NCBI GenBank assembly: GCA_017990155.1
Contig: JAGNOM010000018.1
Location: 1-17,204 of the forward strand
Length of the DNA stretch: 17,204 bases
Source of the DNA: Propionivibrio sp.
GTDB lineage: Bacteria; Pseudomonadota; Gammaproteobacteria; Burkholderiales; Rhodocyclaceae
Reading direction: 5' to 3'
This document shows positions 1 through 7,976 of this stretch, piece by piece. The number at the start of each line of letters is the position of its first letter. The first letter of the stretch is position 1. The notes under the pieces were generated by a model, which ran no database searches, was not told where the DNA came from, and was given only the letters and a program-made list of their open reading frames with translations. The position numbers and the translations under genes are program-made.

Positions 1-48
1 TCGCCGTGGATGCGCATGTTCCGCAACGCCCGCAAGTGGGTCGCTTGA
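1..48 (+). CDS. C-terminal end of an unidentified protein (partial)
   Basis: The first frame is open from the window edge to a TGA at 46-48 and encodes the 15 residues SPWMRMFRNARKWVA. The gene starts outside the window. It ends 16 bases before the NUDIX start and lies on the same strand, so the two are probably co-transcribed. The tail is basic and aromatic, but too short for me to assign a family. It could also be a chance open frame, although the close spacing and strand argue for a real gene end. Confidence 0.5.
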   Translation, partial: SPWMRMFRNARKWVA

Positions 49-64
49 TTTTCCGGGAGTCAGA

Positions 65-640
65 ATGAGTCATGAAACCGAAGATACAACGCCCCACCTG
101 ACCGAAACGCAGGTGGAGGGCAGTCAGGTCTTTCTCGGCAAACTGCTTGATGTCCGCTGCGATCGCGTGGCTCTGCCCGACGGCAAGGAAAGCACGCGCG
201 AGTACATCGTGCATCAGGGCGCGGCGGTGATCATTCCGGTGCTGGATAACGGTGATCTAGTCTTTGAGCGCCAGTTTCGCTATCCGCTCGGCAAAGCCTT
301 GCTGGAGCTTCCGGCCGGGAAAATCGATCCGGGCGAAGAAGTGCTTGTCACCGCGCAGCGCGAGCTGCTCGAAGAGACCGGCTACACGGCGGAAAAATGG
401 CGTCATGTCGGACTCGTGCATCCCTGCGTCGGTTACTCAAACGAGCGCATCGAGATCTTTCTTGCCGAAGGATTGCAAAAGCACGAGTCGGGACAGTCCC
501 TCGATCACGAGGAATTCCTCGACGTGTTTACCATGTCGCTGGATCAAGCGCTGGCGGCCGTGCGTAGCGGCGACATTACGGATGCAAAGACCGTCGCCTG
601 CCTGTTCTGGGCAGAGAAGATCCTGCGTTCGGGCTGGTAG
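65..640 (+). CDS. NUDIX hydrolase, ADP-ribose/ADP-sugar pyrophosphatase type
   Basis: This 191-residue protein belongs to the NUDIX superfamily, which cleaves nucleoside diphosphates linked to another moiety. A perfect NUDIX box (G-x5-E-x7-REU-x-EE-x-GU) runs from G85 to Y107, with E91, R99, E100, E103 and E104 as the metal and catalytic positions. The features before the box (QFRYP at 70-74 and ELPAGKIDPGE at 81-91) resemble ADP-ribose pyrophosphatases of the NudF/YffH group, which hydrolyse ADP-ribose to AMP and ribose 5-phosphate. Length fits that group. The ATG is preceded by GGGAG at 55-59 with a 5-base spacer. It sits just behind the partial upstream gene and faces the parvulin gene, with a shared terminator between them. 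The substrate is inferred from family resemblance only. Confidence 0.9.
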   Translation: MSHETEDTTPHLTETQVEGSQVFLGKLLDVRCDRVALPDGKESTREYIVHQGAAVIIPVLDNGDLVFERQFRYPLGKALLELPAGKIDPGEEVLVTAQRELLEETGYTAEKWRHVGLVHPCVGYSNERIEIFLAEGLQKHESGQSLDHEEFLDVFTMSLDQALAAVRSGDITDAKTVACLFWAEKILRSGW

Positions 641-683
641 GAACACGCGACACGCCGTAATCTCCGCGGCTTGCGTCAACGAA

Positions 684-716
684 AAACGCCGGATGGCTGA
701 AGCCAATCCGGCGTTT
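684..716. terminator. Bidirectional rho-independent terminator
   Basis: There is a perfect 11-bp inverted repeat (684-694 against 706-716), and 695-698 can pair further with 701-704 around a tight turn with one bulged A. Read on the minus strand, the stem is followed by a T run (the As at 682-686); read on the plus strand, it is followed by a T-rich stretch. It lies between the convergent ends of the NUDIX gene (640) and the parvulin gene (736) and would serve both. Confidence 0.85.
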
Positions 717-735
717 GTTCTTCTTGAGGTCGCAG

Positions 736-1521
736 TTAGTTGACCTTGGCCTTGGCGCGCAGCGCTTCGACCATCTTGTTGACCTGTTCCGATTGTGCCT
801 GTTGCTGCAGGCGCGGCTTGAGTTCCTCAAACGCAGGAACGTTCAGCGGACGGCTGTCTTCCAGTTCGATCACGTGGTATCCGAAATCAGACTTGACCGG
901 GGCCTCGGTGTACTTGCCCTTGGCCAGCGCGGTCAGCGCGTCGCTGAATGGCTTGACGAAGTTACCGGCGCTGGCCCAGCTGAGGTCGCCGCCCTTGTCC
1001 TTGGAGCCTGGATCGATCGACTGCTTGGCGAGTTCGTCGAACTTCGCGCCCTTGCCGAGATTGTCGATGATCGCCTTGGCTTCATCCTCGGTCTTGACCA
1101 GGATGTGACGCGCCTTGTACTCGGTGGCGCCAAGCTGTGTCTTGATCTTCTCGTACTGGGCTCGCAGTTGTGCTTCGGAAATCGGATTCTTCGCCAAAAA
1201 ATCCTGGATGTAGGCCCGGATGTAGATGGCGGCACGAGCTGCGTCTGCTTGTGCAGCAACGTCCGGCTTCTTGGTGAGACCGGATTTCTTTGCTTCCTGC
1301 ACCAGCAGTTCGCGGCGAATGAGTTCCTCGCGCACAGCGTTCTTCAGGTCCGGCGTATCCTGCGCGCCCTTGGCGGTCTGTTCGGCGATGAAGGCATCGG
1401 CGAGCGACTGCGGAACAGCAACGCCGTTGACGGTCACGAAGGTCGTTTCGGCGGCCATCGCTGTCGCTGACATCATTGCGCCAACGAGCAGCGCGGCAGC
1501 AAGTTTCGAAAGTTTCTGCAT
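736..1521 (-). CDS. Secreted parvulin-type peptidyl-prolyl cis-trans isomerase
   Basis: The 261-residue protein begins with a signal peptide: basic MQKLSK, a hydrophobic stretch at about 7-20, then a likely cut after AMA at 23. A helical segment follows (about 40-125), then a PpiC/parvulin domain at about 136-225 with KARHILVK, the loop SKDKGGDLSW and the closing FGYHVIELED. It ends in a charged helix. It should catalyse proline isomerisation and chaperone folding of exported proteins in the periplasm, like PrsA/SurA-related parvulins. Two ATGs are possible: AGGA at 1531-1534 lies 3 bases before the ATG at 1527 and 9 bases before the one at 1521, so I chose 1521; using 1527 adds two residues. 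It is the last gene of the yciB-yciI-bolA-parvulin run, 96 bases after bolA. Confidence 0.92.
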   Translation of the reverse strand: MQKLSKLAAALLVGAMMSATAMAAETTFVTVNGVAVPQSLADAFIAEQTAKGAQDTPDLKNAVREELIRRELLVQEAKKSGLTKKPDVAAQADAARAAIYIRAYIQDFLAKNPISEAQLRAQYEKIKTQLGATEYKARHILVKTEDEAKAIIDNLGKGAKFDELAKQSIDPGSKDKGGDLSWASAGNFVKPFSDALTALAKGKYTEAPVKSDFGYHVIELEDSRPLNVPAFEELKPRLQQQAQSEQVNKMVEALRAKAKVN

Positions 1522-1617
1522 GAGCATGATTCCTTGAATAGGTTTAGGTGTTGGGGGGCTTGCGGTATGGGCTGGATGGGAGCGCCGGTAAGTTCTAAAC
1601 CGTTCCGGCGGTCTGGG

Positions 1618-1911
1618 TCAGTCGTCTTCGTCAGGCGTCATCGACTGGATGCTCAGGGCATGGATTCTACTACGCATCAGTTCGCCGAGTGCGTCGAAAA
1701 CCATGCGATGCCGCTTGACGGTTGTTTTTCCGGCGAAGGCTTCGGAGACGATGAGCAGACGGTAATGTCCGCCACCATCCCGTGCGCCTGCGTGTCCTGC
1801 GTGCAACGCCGAGTCGTCGATCAGTTCCAGGCGGATCGGATTCAGTGGCGCCAGGCGTTCGTGAAAAAGCAACTCGATACCGCTCGGGGCGTGACTGGCG
1901 GCGGCGCTCAA
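1618..1911 (-). CDS. bolA: BolA family protein
   Basis: This 97-residue protein shows the BolA fold signature: a helix ending in ELIDDSALHAGHAG (29-42), the GGGHY turn (46-50), a conserved strand with FAGKTTVKRHRMVFDAL (59-75), and the closing IHALSI strand. BolA proteins act with monothiol glutaredoxins in iron-sulfur handling, and some affect cell shape or transcription. No ATG is available before the conserved core. The likely start is TTG at 1911, which overlaps the TGA of yciI (TTGA), implying translational coupling. The start codon is an inference; the family call is firm. Confidence 0.88.
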   Translation of the reverse strand: MSAAASHAPSGIELLFHERLAPLNPIRLELIDDSALHAGHAGARDGGGHYRLLIVSEAFAGKTTVKRHRMVFDALGELMRSRIHALSIQSMTPDEDD

Positions 1912-2210
1912 GTGGGGAAAACTTTCTTGAAAGGCTTGACGCTGACCTTCGCATAAACGCCGGCAGCAACGTAAGGGTCGGCATCGGCCCAGACCTTGGC
2001 TGCTTCGAGAGAGGCAAACTCGGCGACGATCAGGCTGCCGGTAAAGCCGGCCGGGCCGGGGTCGGGCGAATCGATGGCGGGGCAGGGACCAGCCAGGATC
2101 ATGCGGCCTTCTTCCTGAAGCGCCTTCAGGCGCTCAAGGTGTGCCGGCCGGGCGGCGAGACGGGCGGCTAGCGAGTCAGCGCGATCTTCGCCGACGATGG
2201 CGTAAAGCAT
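1908..2210 (-). CDS. YciI family protein
   Basis: A 100-residue protein starting MLYAIVGEDR. It has the YciI (dimeric alpha-beta barrel) pattern: a first beta strand, the RPAHLERLKAL helix (21-31) with conserved His24, the MILAGPCP strand (37-44), then SLIVAEFASLEAAKVWADADPYV (59-81) and a final strand ending KPFKK. Related proteins include small enzymes and proteins of unknown role; no function can be assigned here. I chose the ATG at 2210, not the longer upstream frame, because it begins the conserved fold and overlaps the TAA of yciB as TAATG. It is the second gene of the four-gene operon. Confidence 0.9.
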   Translation of the reverse strand: MLYAIVGEDRADSLAARLAARPAHLERLKALQEEGRMILAGPCPAIDSPDPGPAGFTGSLIVAEFASLEAAKVWADADPYVAAGVYAKVSVKPFKKVFPT

Positions 2211-2749
2211 TATTTCTTCTCCTCGACGTATTTTGACAACATCAGGACCTGCGCCATGGCGAAGACGAACATCAAGCCCATGCCGCCGAACAGTTTGAAA
2301 CTGACCCAGACGTCGGTCGACAGGTTGAACGCAAAGGCGACGGCGAGGTTGGCGAAACCCATGAAAACGAAGAATCCGACCCACGACCAGTTGAGGCGAA
2401 TCCAGACGGGCTCGGGCAGCTCAAGCTGTTCGCCGAGCATGGTGCGGATGAAGTTCTTCTTGAAGAACAGCAGTCCACCGGCCAGCACGGCGGCGAATGC
2501 CCAGTACAGCACCGTCGGCTTCCATTTGATGAAGGTCTCATCGTGGAAAACCAGAGTCATTCCACCGAACACGGTAATGATCACCAGGCTGACCCAGAGC
2601 ATGTTGTCGACCTTGCGATGCTTGAACCAGACCCAGGCGATCTGGCAGAAGGTGGCCGCGATGGCAACTCCCGTGGCGACGTAGATACCGGCGAACTTGA
2701 AGGCCGCGAAGAACAGGATGACGGGGAAGAGATCGAAGAGAAATTTCAT
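2210..2749 (-). CDS. yciB: Inner-membrane septation protein A (YciB/IspZ family)
   Basis: A 179-residue very hydrophobic protein with about five to six membrane segments (roughly 3-20, 22-42, 50-68, 80-96, 120-140 and 150-170). The opening MKFLFDLFPVILFFAAFK and the internal FIKWKPTVLYW and ELPEPVWIRLNWSW segments are characteristic of the YciB/IspZ family. The family is linked to envelope integrity and septation; in Escherichia coli YciB interacts with elongation and division proteins. Length fits the family. It is the first gene of the operon, and its stop overlaps the yciI start. A plausible sigma-70 promoter lies just upstream; no strong ribosome-binding site is visible. Confidence 0.95.
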   Translation of the reverse strand: MKFLFDLFPVILFFAAFKFAGIYVATGVAIAATFCQIAWVWFKHRKVDNMLWVSLVIITVFGGMTLVFHDETFIKWKPTVLYWAFAAVLAGGLLFFKKNFIRTMLGEQLELPEPVWIRLNWSWVGFFVFMGFANLAVAFAFNLSTDVWVSFKLFGGMGLMFVFAMAQVLMLSKYVEEKK

Positions 2750-2775
2750 GGCTAAACCGGCTAGAATGGATTTCG

Positions 2776-2805
2776 ATTATGGCTGATTAGGCGATGGGCT
2801 GTCCA
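2776..2805 (-). promoter_or_regulatory. Putative sigma-70 promoter for the yciB operon
   Basis: On the minus strand, TGGACA (2800-2805) is followed after 18 bases by CATAAT (2776-2781), each one mismatch from consensus. Transcription would begin about 20 bases before the yciB ATG. The region between yciB and the response regulator (2750-2886) is divergent, so it must hold promoters for both directions. The call rests on pattern and position only. Confidence 0.4.
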
Positions 2806-2886
2806 CGTCACAGCCTGGAAACCTGGAAATGGCTTCGCGTGTTCCACATGCGGTTTTCGCTGGACAACAGACAGCACGGAGGGACC

Positions 2887-3939
2887 ATGTACCGTATCGC
2901 CATCGTTGACGACAGCGAGATCAACCTCACGCTGCTGAGCGCTCTGGTGAAGAAGCTCGACGCGTGCGAGCCGCAGCTGTTTTCGGAGTCGCTGAACGGC
3001 TTGGCGTGGTGTTCGGAAAACGCGCCTGATCTGGTGATCGTCGACTACATGATGCCCGGCCTTGACGGGCTGCAGTTCATTTCCCGTCTGCGCGGTGTTC
3101 CTGGACGGGAGGATGTCCCGATCCTGATGATTACGGCGAACGACGACAAGGACGTGCGTTACGAGGCGCTCGAGAAGGGGGCCACGGATTTTCTGACCAA
3201 ACCGGTCGATCGCATCGAGTTCTCGGCGCGCGTGCGCAACATGCTGAACCTGGCTTCAAGCCGGAAAAAGCCCGCCGACAAGGCCGCGTGGTTGGCTGAG
3301 GAGGTCGATCGGGCGACCGCGGCCGTGCATTTGCGAGAACAGGAATTGCTGTTCCGCATGTCGCGCGCCGCCGAGTTTCGTGATCCTGAAACCGGGGCGC
3401 ATATCCAGCGCATGGCGAATTACTCCTGCCTGATTGCGCAACAGCTGGGGCTGTCGAATGAAGAGCAGACGCTGATTCTCCAGGCCGCGCCGATGCACGA
3501 TGTGGGGAAAATCGGCATTCCCGACCAGATCCTTCTCAAGCCGGGGAAGCTGACGGCAGAGGAGTTCGCGACAATGAAAACGCATACGACGATTGGCTTC
3601 GAACTGCTCAAGGACAGCGATTCGACGATTCTGCAGGCGGCGGCTACGATTGCCGTGTCGCACCACGAGAAGTTTGACGGCTCGGGCTATCCCTGTGGCC
3701 AGGCCGGCGCGGCGATTCCACTGTTCGGGCGGATCGTGGCGGTGGCTGACGTTTTCGACGCGCTGACGTCGGAGCGGCCGTACAAGAAAGCCTGGAGCCT
3801 TGATCAGGCGGCAGCGTTCTTGCACGAGGGCCGGGGCCGGCACTTCGATCCGGATTGTCTGGATGCCTTTATGGCGCGTTGGGCGGATGCGATGTCGGTG
3901 CATTCGCGTTTTCGGGATGAGGTCGCTCCCTGCCTGTGA
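2887..3939 (+). CDS. Response regulator with HD-GYP c-di-GMP phosphodiesterase domain
   Basis: A 350-residue two-domain signalling protein. The receiver domain (about 2-120) has the acidic pair D8/D9, phosphoacceptor D53 in VDYMMPG, T83 and K105 (TKP). A charged helical linker (about 130-157) leads to the HD-GYP domain (about 160-335). The expected metal ligands are present: E168, H172, H204-D205 (MHDVGKIGIPD), H233, H259-H260 (HHEKFDGSGYP) and D288. It is therefore likely an active enzyme hydrolysing cyclic di-GMP to pGpG/GMP, gated by phosphorylation, as in RpfG-type regulators. I chose the ATG at 2887 because GGAGGG precedes it and it begins the receiver fold; an upstream in-frame ATG would add 31 unlikely residues. 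The Hpt gene follows 34 bases downstream; no kinase is in the window. Confidence 0.95.
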   Translation: MYRIAIVDDSEINLTLLSALVKKLDACEPQLFSESLNGLAWCSENAPDLVIVDYMMPGLDGLQFISRLRGVPGREDVPILMITANDDKDVRYEALEKGATDFLTKPVDRIEFSARVRNMLNLASSRKKPADKAAWLAEEVDRATAAVHLREQELLFRMSRAAEFRDPETGAHIQRMANYSCLIAQQLGLSNEEQTLILQAAPMHDVGKIGIPDQILLKPGKLTAEEFATMKTHTTIGFELLKDSDSTILQAAATIAVSHHEKFDGSGYPCGQAGAAIPLFGRIVAVADVFDALTSERPYKKAWSLDQAAAFLHEGRGRHFDPDCLDAFMARWADAMSVHSRFRDEVAPCL

Positions 3940-3973
3940 GGCGAGGGTGGCGTTTGGACAAGGGGAGAAGAGA

Positions 3974-4342
3974 ATGCATGCCGGCACGACTGCAGAACTC
4001 GTTTTTGATCGCGCTCAGGCGCTTGAAAGCCTGGGTGGGGACGAGGAGTTGCTGGCGAACGTTGCCAGCCTTTTTGTTGACGAAGCCGTGAGTTATCGCC
4101 AGGCGCTGATCGATGCGCTGGCCGCCGGCGACGCGGCGACGCTGCAGCGCGAGGCGCATACGGTGAAGAGCGTGCTTGCCACTTTTGCCTACGAAGCCGG
4201 GCGCGAACGGGCGTTGCGCCTTGAACAGCTGGCGGCTTCGGGCAATCTGGAAGCTGCCAAGGCGGCCACGGATGAGGTCATCGCCGCGCTGCAAACCCTG
4301 AGCGAGGTGCTCAAGGCGCCGGAAACAGAGGCCGCTTGCTGA
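3974..4342 (+). CDS. Hpt-domain (histidine phosphotransfer) protein
   Basis: A 122-residue, mostly helical protein. The Hpt motif AHTVKS at 61-66 places the phosphorylatable histidine at H62, followed by a helix (about 67-88) of the expected four-helix bundle. Proteins of this kind pass a phosphoryl group between receiver domains and kinases. A single Hpt domain fills nearly the whole protein, and there is no kinase or receiver part. The ATG at 3974 has AGGGGAG at 3961-3967 upstream. It directly follows the HD-GYP regulator on the same strand, so I infer it serves that regulator or links it to a remote hybrid kinase. The HTVKS core has an Ser where many Hpt proteins have Gly, which is within family variation. 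Confidence 0.87.
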   Translation: MHAGTTAELVFDRAQALESLGGDEELLANVASLFVDEAVSYRQALIDALAAGDAATLQREAHTVKSVLATFAYEAGRERALRLEQLAASGNLEAAKAATDEVIAALQTLSEVLKAPETEAAC

Positions 4343-4355
4343 GCGCAGCGGCCTC
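4328..4355. terminator. Hairpin between convergent hpt and serA
   Basis: A perfect 9-bp GC-rich inverted repeat (4328-4336 with 4347-4355, loop of 10) spans the stop codon of the Hpt gene and lies 27 bases beyond the serA stop. Position suits a terminator for both genes, but there is no clear T run on either side, so it may work only partly or with Rho. Confidence 0.5.
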
Positions 4356-4381
4356 CATTCCCCACCTTTCCGCGTACCGGA

Positions 4382-5569
4382 CTACTTCAGCATCGCCTGG
4401 ATGATGTTCTCGGCGGCTGAAATCCGCTTGAGCAGATCAGCCGACGGCGGCTTGTCGAGAACAAGCGAACAGCAGGCGGCGAACTCGCCATCAAAAATCG
4501 TGTTCTCCATCTCCTCGATATTGATGCCTTCGCTGCGCAGTTCGTGAAGCACGTTCGCCAGAACGCCGACGCGGTTGTAGTGGCGAATGATGCACGGGAC
4601 GCCGGTGTGCAGCTTTCTCGGATTGACGGCGTTGAGCGGTTTGCCTGTTTCGAGGAAGGCCTTCGCGACGCGGACGGTTTCGTCGGCGATGGCTTCTTCG
4701 GCCTGGTCGGTCGACGCGCCGATGTGCGGCGTGGCGGCTGAAAGCAGCGCGGCTAGTTCGGCGTCGGCAAAGTCCGCTTCGCCTGAAGACGGCTCGTTTT
4801 CAAAGACGTCGAGCCCGGCCCGGATCTTCCCGCTTTGCAACGCCTCCTTGAGTGCCGGGAAATCGACGACTTCGCCACGCGCGGTATTGACGAACAGCGC
4901 GCCCTTCTTCATCCGGCCAAAGAAATCGGCGTTGATGACGCCACGCGTCTCCTTCGACAACGCGAGATGGACGCTGACGGCGTCGGATTGTTCGGCCAGG
5001 TTCTCGAGCGAAGCGCAGAACCCGACGCCGAGCGCCTTGGCCTTCTCCGGTGTCAGGCTTCGCGACCAGACAATGACGTTCATGCCGATCGCCTTCGCCA
5101 GCCGGGCGACGGCATTGCCGATGCTGCCGAGACCGACGATGCCCAACGTCCGGCCCTTGAGTCCGCGGGCCTTGCCGTACTCCTTCTTGCGCCATTTGCC
5201 GGAGCGCAGGTCGACCAGCGCGTCGGGTATCCGCCGGTCGGCTGCGATCAAGAGGCCGATCGCCAGTTCGGCGACCGCGTCGGTGTTCTTCCCGGGACAA
5301 TTGGCCACGTAGACGCCGCGCTCGCTGGCCTTCTTGAGATCGATGGTGTTCACGCCGGCGCCAGCCCGGATGATCAGCGACAGCGACGCGCCGGCCTCGA
5401 TTGCCTCGGCGGTGACCTTGGTCGAGCGCACGATCAGGATTTCAACGCCCGGCAGTGCTGCCGGGATGGTTTCGGCGGACAGGTTCGGTTCGAGAATGAC
5501 CTCGCAGCCCAGCGACTGCAGGTCCGAAACCATCTTCGCGGATACTTTGTCGGCAATCAGAATTTTCAT
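4382..5569 (-). CDS. serA: D-3-phosphoglycerate dehydrogenase
   Basis: A 395-residue D-2-hydroxyacid dehydrogenase that oxidises 3-phosphoglycerate to 3-phosphohydroxypyruvate with NAD, the first step of serine synthesis. The NAD-binding loop GLGSIG is at 146-151. The catalytic residues are R231 (NTARGEVVD), E259 (DVFENEP) and H282 (TPHIGAST). The RAGAGVNTID segment at 68-77 binds substrate. A C-terminal ACT-like domain (about 320-395) suggests feedback control by serine, as in the short bacterial type with one ACT domain. The ATG has a GGGG tract upstream on the minus strand. It stands alone between convergent hpt and the upstream glgX, 105 bases from the glgX stop, without serC or serB nearby. 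Confidence 0.93.
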   Translation of the reverse strand: MKILIADKVSAKMVSDLQSLGCEVILEPNLSAETIPAALPGVEILIVRSTKVTAEAIEAGASLSLIIRAGAGVNTIDLKKASERGVYVANCPGKNTDAVAELAIGLLIAADRRIPDALVDLRSGKWRKKEYGKARGLKGRTLGIVGLGSIGNAVARLAKAIGMNVIVWSRSLTPEKAKALGVGFCASLENLAEQSDAVSVHLALSKETRGVINADFFGRMKKGALFVNTARGEVVDFPALKEALQSGKIRAGLDVFENEPSSGEADFADAELAALLSAATPHIGASTDQAEEAIADETVRVAKAFLETGKPLNAVNPRKLHTGVPCIIRHYNRVGVLANVLHELRSEGINIEEMENTIFDGEFAACCSLVLDKPPSADLLKRISAAENIIQAMLK

Positions 5570-5674
5570 GTGACCCCCTTATCTGTTTATGAGTTTTGAC
5601 TCGACAAGCATACGCCCGAATTGATCTCGGGAAATACCTCTCGGAGGGGGGAGAACGATGGCGAAACCGGGTGC

Positions 5675-7825
5675 TCAGAGCTGTTTCTGAAGCGTCTGCT
5701 GCAGAAGAATCAGCGAGCGGCCGTGCAGCGGGACCAGGTTCCCGCGCGCGTAGTGTTTTTCCGCACTCAGCAGTTCCGGGTCGGTGGTGTCGATGACGAC
5801 GCGCCAGCGCATACGCCCTCTGAAGCCGGGGATCTGGAACGGGATGGCTTCGTGGTGGGCGTTGATCAGCAGCAGGAAATCGTCGTCGCGTACCTTTTCT
5901 CCGCGCTCATTGACCTCGCCGATGGCATCGCCGGCCAGATACATGCCAAGGCAGCGCGCGAATCCCTGATCCCATTCGGCGTCGCTCATTTCCAGGCCGT
6001 CCGGGTTGAACCAGAGGATGTTCTTCTCGCCATTGGGGCTCCCGTGCGGTTGAAAGAAGCTGCGCCGGCGGAAGATTGGATGATTCTTGCGCAGCTCGAC
6101 GACGCGGCTGACGAAGGCAAATAACGCCTTGTCCACCGGCGACAGGGACCAGTTCACCCAGCTCGTGTCGTTGTCCTGGCTGTAGCCATTGTTGTTGCCC
6201 TGCTGGCTGCGCCCCATCTCGTCGCCGGCGAGCAGCATCGGGACGCCTTGCGACAGGAACAGCGTCGTCAGCAGATTGCGCTTCTGCCGGGCGCGCAGCG
6301 CGAGGACTTCCGGATCATCCGTGACGCCTTCTTCGCCGCAATTCCAGCTCAGGTTGTTGGATTCGCCGTCCTGGTTCTTCTCGCCGTTGGCCTCGTTGTG
6401 CTTCTTTTCGTAGCTCACCAGATCCTGCAGCGTGAAGCCGTCGTGCGCGGTGATGAAATTGACGCTGGCGTAAGGGCGGCGGCCGTTGTGCGCATAGAGG
6501 TCGCTCGATCCGGTCAATCGGCTGGCGAGATCGCCGATCAGGCCGCCATCGCCTTTCCAGTAGGCACGCACCGCGTCGCGGTATTTCGCGTTCCACTCGC
6601 TCCAGCGCGCGGGGAAGTTGCCGACTTGATAGCCGCCTTCGCCCACATCCCACGGCTCGGCGATGAGCTTCACTTTGGACAGGACCGGGTCCTGATGAAC
6701 GATGTCGAGAAAGGCGCCGAAGCGGTCGACTTCGTGCGACTCGCGCGCCAGCGTCGCGGCCAGGTCAAAGCGGAAGCCGTCGACGTGCATCTCCTGAACC
6801 CAGTAGCGCAGCGAATCCATGATCAGCTGCAATACGTGCGGATGCATCATGTTGAGCGTATTGCCGCAGCCCGTGTAGTCGCGGTAATAGCGCAGGTTGT
6901 CGGGCATCAGCCGGTAGTAGGCGGCGTTGTCGATGCCGCGGAAACAGAGCGTCGGACCGAGGTGGTTGCCTTCGGCGGTGTGGTTGTAGACGACGTCCAG
7001 GATGACCTCGATGCCGGCCTGGTGCAGCGCCTTGACCATCTCCTTGAACTCGGTCACCGGATCGTTGGTGCTGGCGTAGCGCGAATCCGGCATGAAATAG
7101 CCGATCGAGTTGTATCCCCAGTAGTTCGAGAGACCGTTTTCCAGCAGATGGCGATCGTCAACGAAACCGTGAATCGGCATCAGCTCTACCGCCGTGACGC
7201 CGAGCCGGGAGAGGTGCGCCAGAACCGACGGATTGGCCAGCGCCGCGTAGGTGCCGCGTTGCTTCTGCGGAACGTCAGGGTGCTGAATCGTGAAGCCCTT
7301 GACGTGCAGTTCGTAGATGAGCGAGTCGCTCCAGGCGGTTGCCGGCGGTTTGTCGGCACCCCAGTCGAAATGGTCGTCGACGACTTCGGATTTAGGCATC
7401 AGGACGGCGTTGTCGCGCCAGTCGAACGACAGGTCCGCGTGCTTGGCGCCGATCTTGTAGCCGAAGTTCGCGTCGTGCCAGCGCAGTCGGCTGCGCAGCG
7501 ATTTGGCGTAGGGATCAATCAGCAACTTGTTCGGGTTGAAACGGTGTCCCTGTTCCGGGCGGTAAGGACCATGCACCCGGTAGCCGTAAAGCAGTCCCGG
7601 CTTTGCTTGCGGCAGGTAGCAGTGCCAGATGAAATCGGTTTGCTGCGGCATGACGATACGTTCGACTTCGCGCCGCCCATGCGCATCGAACAGGCAAAGT
7701 TCGACCTTGGTTGCGTGCTCCGAGAAGAGCGCGAAGTTCACGCCCTGGCCGTCCCAGGATGCGCCGAGCGGGCAGGGTTTTCCTGGCCAAATGGTGGGCG
7801 CGGTTTTAATCACGGGTTTTTCCAT
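5675..7825 (-). CDS. glgX: Glycogen debranching enzyme GlgX (GH13 isoamylase type)
   Basis: A 716-residue enzyme that hydrolyses alpha-1,6 branches of glycogen limit dextrins. An N-terminal CBM48-like domain (about 12-135) precedes the GH13 barrel. The four conserved regions are visible: DVVYNH at 277-282, GFRFDLA at 350-356 with nucleophile D354, AEPWD with acid/base E390, and TAHDG with H461-D462. A C-terminal beta domain ends the protein. Length matches GlgX/TreX proteins (about 650-720). No other glycogen gene is in the window, so it is separated from any glg operon here. The upstream neighbour is a tiny RR-x3-DRR gene 151 bases away, and I see no strong ribosome-binding site before the ATG at 7825. 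Confidence 0.95.
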   Translation of the reverse strand: MEKPVIKTAPTIWPGKPCPLGASWDGQGVNFALFSEHATKVELCLFDAHGRREVERIVMPQQTDFIWHCYLPQAKPGLLYGYRVHGPYRPEQGHRFNPNKLLIDPYAKSLRSRLRWHDANFGYKIGAKHADLSFDWRDNAVLMPKSEVVDDHFDWGADKPPATAWSDSLIYELHVKGFTIQHPDVPQKQRGTYAALANPSVLAHLSRLGVTAVELMPIHGFVDDRHLLENGLSNYWGYNSIGYFMPDSRYASTNDPVTEFKEMVKALHQAGIEVILDVVYNHTAEGNHLGPTLCFRGIDNAAYYRLMPDNLRYYRDYTGCGNTLNMMHPHVLQLIMDSLRYWVQEMHVDGFRFDLAATLARESHEVDRFGAFLDIVHQDPVLSKVKLIAEPWDVGEGGYQVGNFPARWSEWNAKYRDAVRAYWKGDGGLIGDLASRLTGSSDLYAHNGRRPYASVNFITAHDGFTLQDLVSYEKKHNEANGEKNQDGESNNLSWNCGEEGVTDDPEVLALRARQKRNLLTTLFLSQGVPMLLAGDEMGRSQQGNNNGYSQDNDTSWVNWSLSPVDKALFAFVSRVVELRKNHPIFRRRSFFQPHGSPNGEKNILWFNPDGLEMSDAEWDQGFARCLGMYLAGDAIGEVNERGEKVRDDDFLLLINAHHEAIPFQIPGFRGRMRWRVVIDTTDPELLSAEKHYARGNLVPLHGRSLILLQQTLQKQL

Positions 7826-7976
7826 TACGCGGGTCCGATCGGATTGAATGGATCAAATGCTCACCGCAGCGCCAGTCGCTACGGAGCAAAGGCGGCGATG
7901 GATCGTGCGCACGCCAGAAGGCTCACAGTCCATCCCGTTTGAATATAGCCGATCAGCCGGCGAACCCGGCGCGCGG

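Noticed and set aside
715..1470. Plus-strand open frame of 251 codons
   Set aside because: Antisense to the parvulin gene, which has a signal peptide and a clear PpiC domain.
2794..2886. Upstream extension of the HD-GYP regulator
   Set aside because: It would add 31 residues before the receiver fold, whereas the ATG at 2887 has a strong ribosome-binding site directly before it.
5615..5631. CCCGA/TCGGG inverted repeat between glgX and serA
   Set aside because: Only a 5-bp stem with no T run; it is too weak to call a terminator or operator.
6248..7942. Plus-strand open frame of 564 codons
   Set aside because: It lies antisense to glgX, which has all GH13 catalytic motifs. The translation is low-complexity (V/A/R/Q-rich), as expected of an antisense frame in high-GC DNA.
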